From assembly GCA_020073185.1 (NCBI GenBank), contig JAIQFT010000013.1, positions 62,001 to 126,000 on the forward strand: a stretch of DNA of 64,000 nucleotides, written 5' to 3'. The DNA comes from Terriglobia bacterium (lineage in GTDB: Bacteria; Acidobacteriota; Terriglobia; Terriglobales; Acidobacteriaceae). Numbering within the stretch: position 1 is the stretch's first letter; every line of letters begins with the position of its first letter. This document shows positions 30,868 to 40,728 of the stretch, piece after piece. The notes under the pieces were generated by a model. It saw nothing but the letters and a program-made list of their open reading frames with translations, was not told the origin of the DNA and made no database searches. Position numbers and translations under genes: made by a program.

Positions 30868-32199
30868 ATGCCGACCGCTCCGAGAGTTCGACGCAGTCTG
30901 GGCCTGCTGCCGATGATCGCCGCCACCTTTTTCATGGTTTCCGGTGGGCCGTACGGACTCGAGGACCTGGTTCAGAAGGCGGGTTACGCCCGCGCGCTTA
31001 TCGTGCTGGTCGTGCTGCCGTTCATCTGGAGCCTGCCCACGGCGTTGATGGTGGGCGAGCTTTCCGGCGCGCTGCCGGAGGAGGGTGGCTACTACGTCTG
31101 GGTGCGCCGGGCGCTGGGGCCGTTCTGGGGATTTCAGGAAGCGTGGCTGTCGCTGCTGGCCTCCATCTTCGACATGGCCATCTACCCCACGCTGTTCGTG
31201 CTCTACCTGGGACAGTTCGCGCCGTCGCTGGGCCGCGGACGCAACGGGCTGTTGGTGGGCGCGGCGGTGGTGGCGACGGCGGCGCTTTGGAACATCGCGG
31301 GCATTCGCGCGGTGGGAAAAAGTTCGGTGTACCTGATGCTCGCGTTGCTGTTGCCCTTCGCGGCTATGACAGTTTACGCGATGTGGCCGGCTGGCAGCGC
31401 GGTCTCGCACGGCTCGTCGATGGATTTTCTCGGCGCGCTCTCGGTCGCCATGTGGAACTACATGGGGTGGGACAACGCGTCCACCATCGCGGGCGAAGTC
31501 CAGGACCCGCAACACACCTATCCGCGGGCGATGATCGGTGCGGCGGTTCTGGTGGCGGTGGTGTACGTCATCCCGGTCGCCGCGGCGATGCTGGCCGGCA
31601 TTGACGCGAGCGCATGGACTACGGGCGCGTGGGTCGAAGCCGCAGGCGCGCTCGGCGGACGCTGGCTGGGGCTGGCCGTGGTGGCCGGCGGGATGATCTG
31701 TGGTCTCGGCATGACCAACGCATTGGTGCTATCCTACACGCGCGTGCCCTTCGCCATGGCGCGCGACGGATTTCTGCCGGCGGCGTTTTTGCGCGTGCAT
31801 CCGAAAACCGGGGCGCCGTGGGTGTCGATCCTGGCGTGCGCGGTGGCGTGGACGGTATGCCTCCCGCTGGGATTCGAGCGCCTGGTGCTGATTGACATCA
31901 TCCTCTACGGCGTGGCGTTGCTGCTGGAATTTGTCGCGCTGGTCGTGCTGCGCGTGCGCGAACCGGACTTGCCGCGGCGATTTCGCGCACCGGGCGGGCT
32001 GGTCGGCGCCGCTGCGTTGGGAGTCGGACCGTCGGCCCTGCTGGTGCTGACCTTCGTGCGCGGCGAGTCGGAGCGCGCCGGACCGGTCACCGCGCTGGGA
32101 TTGGGAGCGATCCTGGGATTGTTGGGCGTGCTGGTGTATTTCGCGGTGAGAGAATTTCAGCCACGGATTTCCGCGGATGAACGAGGATCGGAACAATAA
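30868..32199 (+). CDS. APC-superfamily amino acid permease
   Basis: The 443-residue permease has about 12 transmembrane helices. The APC signature lies early: MVSGGPYGLEDLVQKAGYAR, then GELSGALPEEGGYYVWVRRA. WNYMGWDNASTIAGEVQDPQ and TRVPFAMARDGFLP follow in the core. The substrate cannot be told from sequence. The last ten or so residues (ISADERGSEQ) and the stop are read from a CGGATTTCCGCGGATGAACG repeat and are probably not part of the ancestral protein. Confidence 0.92.
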   Translation: MPTAPRVRRSLGLLPMIAATFFMVSGGPYGLEDLVQKAGYARALIVLVVLPFIWSLPTALMVGELSGALPEEGGYYVWVRRALGPFWGFQEAWLSLLASIFDMAIYPTLFVLYLGQFAPSLGRGRNGLLVGAAVVATAALWNIAGIRAVGKSSVYLMLALLLPFAAMTVYAMWPAGSAVSHGSSMDFLGALSVAMWNYMGWDNASTIAGEVQDPQHTYPRAMIGAAVLVAVVYVIPVAAAMLAGIDASAWTTGAWVEAAGALGGRWLGLAVVAGGMICGLGMTNALVLSYTRVPFAMARDGFLPAAFLRVHPKTGAPWVSILACAVAWTVCLPLGFERLVLIDIILYGVALLLEFVALVVLRVREPDLPRRFRAPGGLVGAAALGVGPSALLVLTFVRGESERAGPVTALGLGAILGLLGVLVYFAVREFQPRISADERGSEQ

Positions 32200-32234
32200 A
32201 TAAAAAATCCGTGTGAATCCGTGCCAATCCGTGG
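32161..32234. repeat. CGGATGAACG / AATCCGTG inverted-repeat array
   Basis: The left arm CCACGGATTTCCGCGGATGA plus ACGAGGATCGG overlaps the 3' end of the permease gene. The right arm (32206-32234) is ATCCGTGTGA-ATCCGTGCCA-ATCCGTGG, with a 10-nt period. It belongs to the same family as 8603-8650 and 38938-39034. Confidence 0.88.
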
Positions 32235-32242
32235 CGGCGCTT

Positions 32243-33031
32243 TCAAATTCTCGGCGTGTAGTGCCGCATCAGCCAGCGCGCGAGGCCGTCGAGGCCGGGG
32301 AAGAGGACACGCTCGGTGATGTTGGCCTGGTCGAGCTTGTCGCGCGCTTCCCACTTCAGTTCCGCGGGGATGATGATGCGGCGCAGCAGGTCGCCGTGCT
32401 CCTTCACCAGCCATTCGTCCAGGCGCGCCAGCGGGCTGGACATCATGGCGAAAATGGAAAACTGGTTGACGATGCGCTCGTCGAGCGAGGGCGGCTCGAG
32501 AAACACGGCGAAATCTTCTTTCGACAACTTCTCCAGCGCGAGCAGCGACCCGGCCGCCCTCTCTACCATTTCCACCGTGAATGCGTTGCAGCGTTCTTCG
32601 CTGAGTACCTCGCGCAGGGCTCTCGGCAGCAACTTGTGCACGGCGACGTAGTTCACGCACCAGATGATGCCGTCGCGGTCGTACTCCTGCAGTCCCTCGG
32701 TCGCGAAGTGCAGCGCGACGTAGGGGGAGTAACTCCAGTCAAGCAGGCGTGTGGGCACGCCGTGGTGCTGGGCGACGGAGAGCCAGTTCCATTCCGAGGC
32801 TTCGCGCACGGCGTCCTGGCGGGCATACTTTTTGAAGTTGCGCAGGATGTGGAATTCGACCTCACGGATGTTGCCGCCGAGTTTCATCAACCCGGTGCGC
32901 AGGTCGGCGGCGGCGTCACCCATACCGCGATAGACGAAATCGGAGCGGAAGCGCCGGATGGCCTGGTTCCAGGTGTTCTCGAAGAGCGCGCGGTTGAGCT
33001 CGGTCCAGTCCGTGACGCGTACGTCTTGCAC
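32243..33031 (-). CDS. FRG-domain protein
   Basis: The 262-residue protein carries the FRG-domain signatures: the Arg-Gly motif as VYRGMG near residues 33-38, and SVAQHHGVPTRLLDWSYSPY followed by VALHFATEG near 85-112. FRG domains occur alone or in toxin, phage-defence and polymorphic systems; biochemical function is not settled. The ORF is intact and single-domain with no toxin partner next to it. Repeat arrays flank it on both sides. Confidence 0.85.
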   Translation of the reverse strand: MQDVRVTDWTELNRALFENTWNQAIRRFRSDFVYRGMGDAAADLRTGLMKLGGNIREVEFHILRNFKKYARQDAVREASEWNWLSVAQHHGVPTRLLDWSYSPYVALHFATEGLQEYDRDGIIWCVNYVAVHKLLPRALREVLSEERCNAFTVEMVERAAGSLLALEKLSKEDFAVFLEPPSLDERIVNQFSIFAMMSSPLARLDEWLVKEHGDLLRRIIIPAELKWEARDKLDQANITERVLFPGLDGLARWLMRHYTPRI

Positions 33032-33071
33032 GATGACTCCGATGTACCTCGGCGCGATTGTAGTCGGTTTT

Positions 33072-33143
33072 CACCACGGAGACACAAAAGGCACGGAGAA
33101 AGGGCGTTTTCTATTTCCTCTGTGTCCTCTCGCCTCCGAGGTG
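33072..33143. repeat. CACCACGGAGACAC inverted-repeat array
   Basis: The left arm CACCACGGAGACACAAAAGG plus CACGGAG pairs with the right arm CCTCTGTGTCC-TCTCGCCTCCGAGGTG. It lies between divergent FRG and hemL genes. Its relatives are 40573-40600, 45297-45319 and 46744-46815. Confidence 0.85.
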
Positions 33144-33243
33144 AATCAAGAATCCATATGCAGGTTTAGCGCCAGCACCCAGACCGGAGCGGCAGCTACC
33201 GGGCTGTTATAGTACGGAGTTTGCCATCGCGCAGGAGAACCCT

Positions 33244-34542
<1,299 letters not shown>

Positions 34543-34617
34543 CTCCAGGCTTCAGGCTCCAGGCTGCAGGCGTATGACGTGGGTGACGTCGTTCCTGAAG
34601 CCTGAGGCCTGCAGCCT
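34543..34617. repeat. Heptad inverted-repeat array (AGGCTTC / GAAGCCT)
   Basis: The left arm CCAGGCTTCAGGCTCCAGGC (7-nt period) starts at the base after the hemL stop. The right arm CCTGAAGCCTGAGGCCTGCA lies at 34594-34613. It separates convergent genes and contributes the stop codon of the 38-aa ORF, so it may also serve as a bidirectional terminator. Confidence 0.88.
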
Positions 34618-34732
34618 ACTGCAACACCACTACCGCGATATAGAGCGCGATCACCATTACCGTCCAGCCGAAGCCGATGGGGATCAGGAATTCCTCTTCG
34701 AATCTGCGATATTTGCCGCTGTCGGAAGCCAT
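34616..34732 (-). CDS. Small single-span membrane protein (38 aa)
   Basis: ATG 34732 is preceded by AGGGG about seven bases upstream. The 38-residue product has a charged N-terminus (MASDSGKYRRFEEEFLIP) and one transmembrane helix (GFGWTVMVIALYIAVVVLQ). The composition is typical of genuine bacterial micro-membrane proteins. The stop codon lies in the adjoining repeat. No family is recognised. Confidence 0.6.
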   Translation of the reverse strand: MASDSGKYRRFEEEFLIPIGFGWTVMVIALYIAVVVLQ

Positions 34733-34964
34733 GGCCGCCCCTATATGCACCAGATTTCATTGCGGGATTGAATCGGAGGGGCTGCGAGTCGGAGGATCAG
34801 CTCGCGATTCCAGGGCGGTGCCGGGTCGAAGGCGCGCCGCGCGTATTCCCGTTACGCTCTACCAGCTTGGCAGCAGAATTGCCGGCACGTAAGCGACTTG
34901 GGTCACACACGCATGTGAGGGACGCTAACTTTGGTAACTACCACCAAAGTGGGAGGCGGCAACG

Positions 34965-35846
34965 CTATAGCTCCAGCTTCTTCATCCATTCGCGCAGCGG
35001 CCCGCCCAGATCCTCGCGCTTGAGGGCGAATTCCACCGTCGCCTTCAGGAATCCGAGCTTGTCGCCGGTATCGTGGCGCGTGCCGTCGAATTTGTAGGCA
35101 TAGATTTTCTCCCGCTTGAGCAACTGGCGCATTCCGTCGGTGAGCTGCAATTCGCCGCCGGCACCCAGCGGGGTGTTTTCCAGCATTTCGAAAATGGTGG
35201 GCGTGAGGATGTAGCGCCCGATCACCGCCTGGTTCGACGGCGCTTCCTCGGGCCGCGGCTTCTCCACCAGATTTTGGATATCGAACAGCTTGCCTTGCCA
35301 GCGACCGTTTACCGGCTTGGCGTCAATCACGCCGTAGGCCGAGATCGCCTTGCCTTCGACGGTTTGCGTGGCGATCACGGACGATTGCGTCTCCTCGAAC
35401 ACCTCCACCATTTGCTTCAGGCAGGGGACCTCGGCGTCAATGACGTCGTCGGCGAGCAGCACGGCGAAGGGTTCGTAGCCGACGAGTTCGCGCGCCATCA
35501 GCACCGCGTGCCCCAGTCCCATCGCTTCCTTCTGACGCACGTAGGCGACGTGAATCATGTCGGAAATGTGGCGCACCACCGCCAGCAGTTCGGTCTTGCC
35601 GCGCTCCTCCAGCATTTTTTCCAGCTCGTAGCTGACGTCGAAATGGTCCTCGATGGCGCTCTTGCCGCGGCCGGTAACGATGATGATCTGGTCGCAGCCG
35701 GACGCCATCGCTTCCTCGACGCCGTACTGGATGATGGGCTTATCCACCAGCGGCAGCATTTCCTTCGGTTGCGCCTTGGTGGCGGGAAGAAAACGCGTGC
35801 CCAGGCCAGCAGCCGGGAACACCGCCTTACGGACTTTCATCTTCAT
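34965..35846 (-). CDS. galU: UTP-glucose-1-phosphate uridylyltransferase
   Basis: The 293-residue enzyme makes UDP-glucose for polysaccharides. The N-terminal nucleotide-binding motif AVFPAAGLGTRFLPATKA is followed by KEMLPLVDKPIIQYGVEEA. FAVLLADDVI and GTRHDTGDKLGFLKA are also typical. Starts at 35846 or 35840 are both possible; upstream residues in the open frame are not conserved. A small hairpin (CTTTGGT/ACCAAAG) lies just after the stop. Confidence 0.95.
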   Translation of the reverse strand: MKMKVRKAVFPAAGLGTRFLPATKAQPKEMLPLVDKPIIQYGVEEAMASGCDQIIIVTGRGKSAIEDHFDVSYELEKMLEERGKTELLAVVRHISDMIHVAYVRQKEAMGLGHAVLMARELVGYEPFAVLLADDVIDAEVPCLKQMVEVFEETQSSVIATQTVEGKAISAYGVIDAKPVNGRWQGKLFDIQNLVEKPRPEEAPSNQAVIGRYILTPTIFEMLENTPLGAGGELQLTDGMRQLLKREKIYAYKFDGTRHDTGDKLGFLKATVEFALKREDLGGPLREWMKKLEL

Positions 35847-36033
35847 GAGGACGCTCGCATCATGGGTGACAACACGCCAAACCGGATAAGGTAGCACAAC
35901 GAAGCGCGGCGCTTTCCCGATTTCCTCTGCCGTCCACAGCAAATTCACTTCACTCGCACTCTCCCCGGTGCGCGTTACCATGAATTGCTCTTGCGCCCAA
36001 CTCCGTCTTGTCGCAATGTATCTGCCGAGCCCC

Positions 36034-36789
36034 ATGGACACCACCAAGCTGTGCCCGGTGTGCGCCGACACCGGTTGGAAGGCCATCGGCGCAGGCCGCG
36101 ATCGCCGCGTCACCCGTTGTGACTGTCGCCGTCAGGAGCGCAATCAGAACCTGCTCCAGCAGGCGCGCATCCCCAAACGCTACGAACACTGTGAACTGTC
36201 CAACTTCGTCGCGCATAATCCCTTGCTGGCGAGGGCGAAGAAAGTTGCTGAGAAGTTCGTGGAATCTTATCCGGTCGAGAAGATGGGATTGCTATTGATT
36301 GGTCCTATCGGTGTCGGCAAGACTCACCTCGCCGCTGGAATCGCGCGCGAGTTGATACTGACCAAGGGAATTCAGTGCGTATTCTGCGATTACCGTGTAC
36401 TACTGAAGCAAATCCAAGACACCTACGGACCACAATCGCAACAGAGTGAATTGCAAGTCTTGCAACCGCTGCTCGATACGGAAGTCTTGGTGCTGGATGA
36501 ACTTGGGGCTTTGACGCCAACTGAGTGGGTACAAGAAACAGTTACTCGTATCATCAACGCTCGTTATAGCGATGCTAAGACAACCATCGTAACCACCAAT
36601 TTCGCCGATGCACCTCCTGCCAAATCTCCGATTGAAGCCCATCCGGACCAGAGCCGCGCCAAACAAGCAAATGTTGAGGAAACTCTGGGCGACCGGGTAG
36701 GAGAGAGGGTACGTTCCCGCCTGCATGAGATGTGTCTATCCGTACCAATGAACGGCGATGACTACCGGCCTAGGAAGGGCAAACCGTAG
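36034..36789 (+). CDS. DnaC-like AAA+ ATPase (helicase loader type)
   Basis: The 251-residue protein has an N-terminal zinc-binding segment CPVCADTGW ... CDCRR. The AAA+ core has Walker A GPIGVGKTHLAAGIA near residue 90 and Walker B VLVLDELGALTPTEW near 151, then IVTTNF as sensor I and an Arg-rich C-terminus (RVRSRLHEMC). This is the DnaC/DnaI layout; IstB of IS21 is related but lacks the Cys segment, and no istA is present. Base composition is more AT-rich than its neighbours, and it is followed four bases later by a DUF1376 gene, suggesting a phage-type replication module. ATG 36016 is an alternative start. Confidence 0.85.
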   Translation: MDTTKLCPVCADTGWKAIGAGRDRRVTRCDCRRQERNQNLLQQARIPKRYEHCELSNFVAHNPLLARAKKVAEKFVESYPVEKMGLLLIGPIGVGKTHLAAGIARELILTKGIQCVFCDYRVLLKQIQDTYGPQSQQSELQVLQPLLDTEVLVLDELGALTPTEWVQETVTRIINARYSDAKTTIVTTNFADAPPAKSPIEAHPDQSRAKQANVEETLGDRVGERVRSRLHEMCLSVPMNGDDYRPRKGKP

Positions 36790-36792
36790 GAC

Positions 36793-37677
36793 ATGGAAGA
36801 ACCGTTGCCCAAGCTGAGTTGGTTCCCACTGTACGTGGAAAAGATTCTCAGCTCCAGTTCGTGGCTTCAGATGAAAGACTACCAGCGGGGCTGGTACATT
36901 CAGTTGCTGCTGTTGTCGGCACACTCGGTACGACCGGGGTATTTGCCTCTCGACGGGTCACTGTGGCGGCTTGCGGGTGCGCGCACGAAACAGTACTTCG
37001 AACAGGAGTCTGTGGTCGTGATGGCTTGCTTCAAGCGTCGGCAGATGGACGGGCGAGAATGGATCTACAACGAGCGTTTGGTCAGGGTGCTGGAGCAACA
37101 GGCGCGGCGTCAGATGGATTTCGACAGACGTGGAAAAAAAGGGAGTGGAAAAGACGATCAAAGACAAACATCCTTGTCTTTCTCTTCTTCTACTATCTCG
37201 ATCTCACCTGACTTGATACAAAAAACAGTGGAGGAGCTGTTTGAATATTACTGCAACACGTTCACGCGCGATCCCCGATACAAGCTCACGGAATCCAGGC
37301 GAATGGCGTGTGCGCACCGGTTGATGGAATTGGCCGAGGAGAACGGCGGCGACTTCGATGTCGCCAAGCAGGCGGGTATGCAAGCGATTGGCAACCTCAG
37401 CCGGAGTGAATTTCATGTGGCGCACGGCTACTGTGATTGGCTCGACCACATTTTCAAATCGCCTGAGGTATTCCAAAAGCGCCTCGACATGAGGTCTTCC
37501 CCGGTGGTTCTCCAACCTGGCACCCGGGCAGGCTTCTTCGCAGATCCAGAATTCGGCAAGAATGAAGACTTGGACCGGTGGCTTTCCAGCGGCGTGCAGG
37601 ACACGCAAGTACTGAAGCGAGCTCAAAGTGAAAGAGATCCCATCCCACCTGAACGCCACCGAGTCATAAACGGGTAA
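36793..37677 (+). CDS. DUF1376-domain replication-like protein
   Basis: The 294-residue protein has an N-terminal DUF1376-like domain: PKLSWFPLYVEKILSSSSWL, then QRGWYIQLLLLSAHS and LPLDGSLWRLAG. A Ser-rich linker (about residues 120-140) and a C-terminal helical domain (EELFEYYCNTFTRDPRYKLT, GYCDWLDHIFKS) follow. This resembles phage replication initiator or organiser proteins such as YdaU. It is coupled to the DnaC-like gene. Codon use is less GC-rich than the surroundings. Whether it is a domesticated prophage remnant or the cell's own loader pair is open. Confidence 0.7.
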   Translation: MEEPLPKLSWFPLYVEKILSSSSWLQMKDYQRGWYIQLLLLSAHSVRPGYLPLDGSLWRLAGARTKQYFEQESVVVMACFKRRQMDGREWIYNERLVRVLEQQARRQMDFDRRGKKGSGKDDQRQTSLSFSSSTISISPDLIQKTVEELFEYYCNTFTRDPRYKLTESRRMACAHRLMELAEENGGDFDVAKQAGMQAIGNLSRSEFHVAHGYCDWLDHIFKSPEVFQKRLDMRSSPVVLQPGTRAGFFADPEFGKNEDLDRWLSSGVQDTQVLKRAQSERDPIPPERHRVING

Positions 37678-37721
37678 ACCGGTTTCTAATCCGCGCTTCT
37701 CTGCGTTAGTCAACGGCTAGA

Positions 37722-38936
37722 ATGGTTCTCGTGCTCCCCGTGCAGCTTGAATTCCGCCCTGAGCGCGATGGCGACCTCTTCGCCACCGTGCCCGCCGCGC
37801 CCGCGGTTTTCCTGCTGCGCGGAGGCGATCCGCAATCCAAGCCTTACGTCAGCAAGACTGCCAATCTTCGCCGTCGTCTCATTCGCCTGCTCGGCCCAAG
37901 CGAAGAGCGCACCCGCAAGCTCAACTTGCGCGATCGCGTCGCATCCATCGAATACGCGCCCACCGGCTCGGACTTTGAATCCAGCTTCGTTCTCTACCAA
38001 ACCCTGCGCGAAGTTTTTCCCCAAACGTATCCGGACCGGCTGCGTCTGCGTCCGGCGCCGCTGGCCCGATTTCGCTTGGAGAACCGCTATCCGCGCGTCT
38101 CCATCACTACCCACTTGGGCAGCGGCAAGAGCGTTTACTACGGCCCCTTCCCCTCGCGCGCGGCGGCCGAGAAGTTCGCCACCGACGCGCTCGACTATTT
38201 CAAGATCCGCCGCTGCGTGGAGGAACTGAATCCCGATCCCGCGTTTCCCGGCTGCGTCTACTCAGAAATGAAGATGTGCCTGGCACCCTGCTTCAAGGGC
38301 TGCACCGACGAACAGTACGCCGCCGAAGTCGCGCGCGTCGAGACCTTCTTCGACTCGCGCGGCCAGTCGCTGATTCGCGAAATCTGTGCCGCCCGCGACA
38401 AGGCCTCCACCGACCTTGAATTCGAAACCGCGGCCGCTCTGCACGGCCAACTCGATAAGCTGAAACCTGTGGTCGCGCAATTGCCCGAAATCGTGCACCG
38501 CCTCGCCGGCCTCGCCGGCCTCTTGATTCAGCCGTCTGCGCAGCCCGATTCGGTGACCTTCTTCCGCCTTCAAGCCGGCTGCCTGTCCGACCCGATCGCC
38601 TTCCTTCTCAAGGTGGAGACTGAGTCTGCGTCCGGCCCGCGCAAGCCGCACTCCATGGAATCCCGCGTCACCGAAACGCTCGCCGCTGCGCCCGCTGCAG
38701 CTTGCTCGCGCCATGAAACCGTGGAGCACATGGCGATCCTCAAGCGTTGGTACTACCGCTCATCGAAAGTCGGGGAAATTTTTTTCGCCGAGGACAATGG
38801 CGAGCTTCCCATGCGCCGCATCGTGCGCGGCATCTCGCGCGTCTTTCGCGGCGAAAAACCCGCCGCCGACCTCAGCGAAACCGCGCGCAACTACTGGATC
38901 AACCGCGGGAGAGAAGCGGAATTGGGAAAAGACTAA
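37722..38936 (+). CDS. UvrC-like protein lacking the C-terminal nuclease half
   Basis: The 404-residue protein has a GIY-YIG-like domain (APAVFLLRGG, KPYVSKTANLRRRLIRLL, about residues 25-105), the UvrC middle signature KSVYYGPFPSRAAAEKF, a Cys cluster (PGCVYSEMKMCLAPCFKGC) and a UVR-like motif (DLEFETAAALHGQLDKLKPV). Full UvrC (about 600 residues) continues with an RNase-H-like nuclease and HhH domains, which are absent. It may make only one incision, as Cho does, or have another role. It is not adjacent to uvrA or uvrB. Confidence 0.8.
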   Translation: MVLVLPVQLEFRPERDGDLFATVPAAPAVFLLRGGDPQSKPYVSKTANLRRRLIRLLGPSEERTRKLNLRDRVASIEYAPTGSDFESSFVLYQTLREVFPQTYPDRLRLRPAPLARFRLENRYPRVSITTHLGSGKSVYYGPFPSRAAAEKFATDALDYFKIRRCVEELNPDPAFPGCVYSEMKMCLAPCFKGCTDEQYAAEVARVETFFDSRGQSLIREICAARDKASTDLEFETAAALHGQLDKLKPVVAQLPEIVHRLAGLAGLLIQPSAQPDSVTFFRLQAGCLSDPIAFLLKVETESASGPRKPHSMESRVTETLAAAPAAACSRHETVEHMAILKRWYYRSSKVGEIFFAEDNGELPMRRIVRGISRVFRGEKPAADLSETARNYWINRGREAELGKD

Positions 38937-38937
38937 C

Positions 38938-39034
38938 CGCGGATTCACAATGATCAAGAACGTCAATCGCTGTTTCATTCTGACTTCTTAATTCTTAATT
39001 TCTTCGATCCGCGTTCATCTGCGTAAATCTGCGG
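38938..39034. repeat. CGCGGAT / ATCTGCG inverted-repeat array
   Basis: The left arm ACCGCGGATTCACAATGATC and the right arm GATCCGCG-TTCATCTGCG-TAAATCTGCGG (10-nt period, 39006-39034) are separated by TTCTTAATTC words. The right arm overlaps the 3' end of the minus-strand nuclease-like gene. Confidence 0.82.
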
Positions 39035-40556
39035 CCAATTCCTTAATTGGGTGCTTGCGAAACACCACCCGCACCCCCTCTCTCCAGCGCTCATCCACCG
39101 CGACCAACTGCCACTCGATCGCCGGCGAAAGATACCGCAACAGCGTATCGGTCGCGGGATGCACGTGCAACGCGGGCGCAACCAGCAGCAGCAGCGGCGG
39201 CTCCGCCGAGAGCTCGCGTCCGGGAAAGTATCCGAACTTAGTAAACTCGCCGCGCTGCTGGTGCCAGCACACCCGCGCCCAGTAGTCCAGCCCTTGCAGC
39301 GGCAGGTGGATGTCCTCGTCGGCCTTTAACTCAATCACCGCCAGTCTGCGCTCCCGCGTCGCCGCCAGCACGTCAATCATGGCGCGGTCGGAGGCGGAAA
39401 ACGCCGGCACCTGCGAGTACACGCAGGCCGCGTCCAGCCGCGCGTCAATCGCCGTAACATCGTGCAGGACCAGCGACTCCAGCCAGCGCTCCGGACACGC
39501 GCGCCGCAGCGGATGCAGCGGGTCGCTGTGCGCCTGCCGCGCCGCCCTGACCACCTCCACGAACGCGGCAAATTGCTCCGCGTTGTCGTCCGTTACCACG
39601 GTCTCGCTGGCGCCCGCGCCGAACACCAGCTCCTCGGATGCGCGAAACGATGCCTCGTTCATCGCCATGCGCGCCCGCGCGAACTCCAGGCCGTGCAGGC
39701 GCAACGCGATCTCGCCCGGCGAGACTATGGCAATGTCCGCCTGCGGTACAAGTGACAGCACACGCGCTATGGACGTTTGGAAGCGCGCGCGCGCGGCAGC
39801 TTCATCGGCGCAGCGCACCAGCCGCGTCTCGATGTTGCCCGCATCGCTGCAATCAATCTCCCGCATTTCGCCGCTGGGCTCGTGCACTTCCAACAGCCGC
39901 CACTTACAAGCGCCGCGCGCCAGGTGCGCCATGCGCGCCCGCACCACGGCCGAGGTCCCCGCGGGCACGAACAACGCCAGGCTCTCGACAAAATTCTTGC
40001 CGCAGCGCTCGCGCAAATTATCCAGCCACAATAGGCCGAATGTCAGCGAGCCATCAATGGACGCCTGCAACTCTTCCGCGTTCACGCCCAGCACCGCCGT
40101 CCACGCGTTGCCACGCCGCAGCACGCCGCGCGCGTACACCGGACCGAAGGAGTGCTCCAGGTCCGTGGAGGAAGTGAGCCGGCCGAGCTTGTGGGTGGGG
40201 AACTCGCGTTCGACCAGCCGCGTCAGCAGCGACCGGTACTGCGCGCGCGCCGTATTCTTGGCCGACACACTGCGCCGATCGCGGCTGCGGCAAATTTCCA
40301 GCTTCGTGGGGCGCGTCTGTCCGAAGCGCAGCACGGTTAACTGCAGCGAGTCCTTCCCGCTCTCCACTTCCAAAACCCGCCGAACGACATTCCTCTCGTG
40401 CGACCACAAGTGCAGCAGGCATTTCCCATGTTGCTCGGAGATCGAATACCGCGCCTCGCGCAGGTCGAACGCCACCGCGCCGTCTTCCAGCACGACAGCC
40501 TCGGTCGAGCCGCCGAGAAATTCCTGCAACTCGCGCGTTAGCAGTTCGAGGTTCAT
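39015..40556 (-). CDS. Large hypothetical protein with C-terminal PD-(D/E)XK-like motif
   Basis: The 513-residue soluble protein has no recognised N-terminal domain. Near residues 390-425 it has AMIDVLAATRERRLAVIELKADEDIHLPLQG, given here in parts: the Asp in MIDVLA and the ELKAD motif near 409-413, followed by QGLDYWARV. This D-(17)-E-x-K spacing is that of PD-(D/E)XK nucleases. The rest may be a DNA or RNA binding scaffold. The last residues AADLRR and the stop codon come from a repeat array. No partner gene is obvious. Confidence 0.65.
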   Translation of the reverse strand: MNLELLTRELQEFLGGSTEAVVLEDGAVAFDLREARYSISEQHGKCLLHLWSHERNVVRRVLEVESGKDSLQLTVLRFGQTRPTKLEICRSRDRRSVSAKNTARAQYRSLLTRLVEREFPTHKLGRLTSSTDLEHSFGPVYARGVLRRGNAWTAVLGVNAEELQASIDGSLTFGLLWLDNLRERCGKNFVESLALFVPAGTSAVVRARMAHLARGACKWRLLEVHEPSGEMREIDCSDAGNIETRLVRCADEAAARARFQTSIARVLSLVPQADIAIVSPGEIALRLHGLEFARARMAMNEASFRASEELVFGAGASETVVTDDNAEQFAAFVEVVRAARQAHSDPLHPLRRACPERWLESLVLHDVTAIDARLDAACVYSQVPAFSASDRAMIDVLAATRERRLAVIELKADEDIHLPLQGLDYWARVCWHQQRGEFTKFGYFPGRELSAEPPLLLLVAPALHVHPATDTLLRYLSPAIEWQLVAVDERWREGVRVVFRKHPIKELAADLRR

Positions 40557-40572
40557 GCGAGCTGCTCATTGT

Positions 40573-40600
40573 TCCACCGCGGAGGCACCGTGACACGGAG
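40573..40600. repeat. CACCGCGGAGGCACCGTGACACGGAG element
   Basis: This is a single-arm member of the CACGGAG family, located upstream of the nuclease-like gene and before tldD. Confidence 0.65.
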
Positions 40601-40728
40601 AAAATCTGCACTCTCCAATCGACCGCATTTCGCAAGATTAGGAGCCGACTCGGGCCGTGCCGGTCACCTACAACCCATTTACAATGACTTGGGGTCGATG
40701 CGAGCGCCTGTCGCATCCAATCACTGTT

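Noticed and set aside
34922-34955. Hairpin CTTTGGT/ACCAAAG after galU as a terminator
   Set aside because: Stem is weak and is not followed by a T-run on the minus strand.
36034-36789. IstB of an IS21-type insertion sequence
   Set aside because: No istA, no terminal inverted repeats, and the N-terminus has the Cys-rich segment of DnaC-type loaders.
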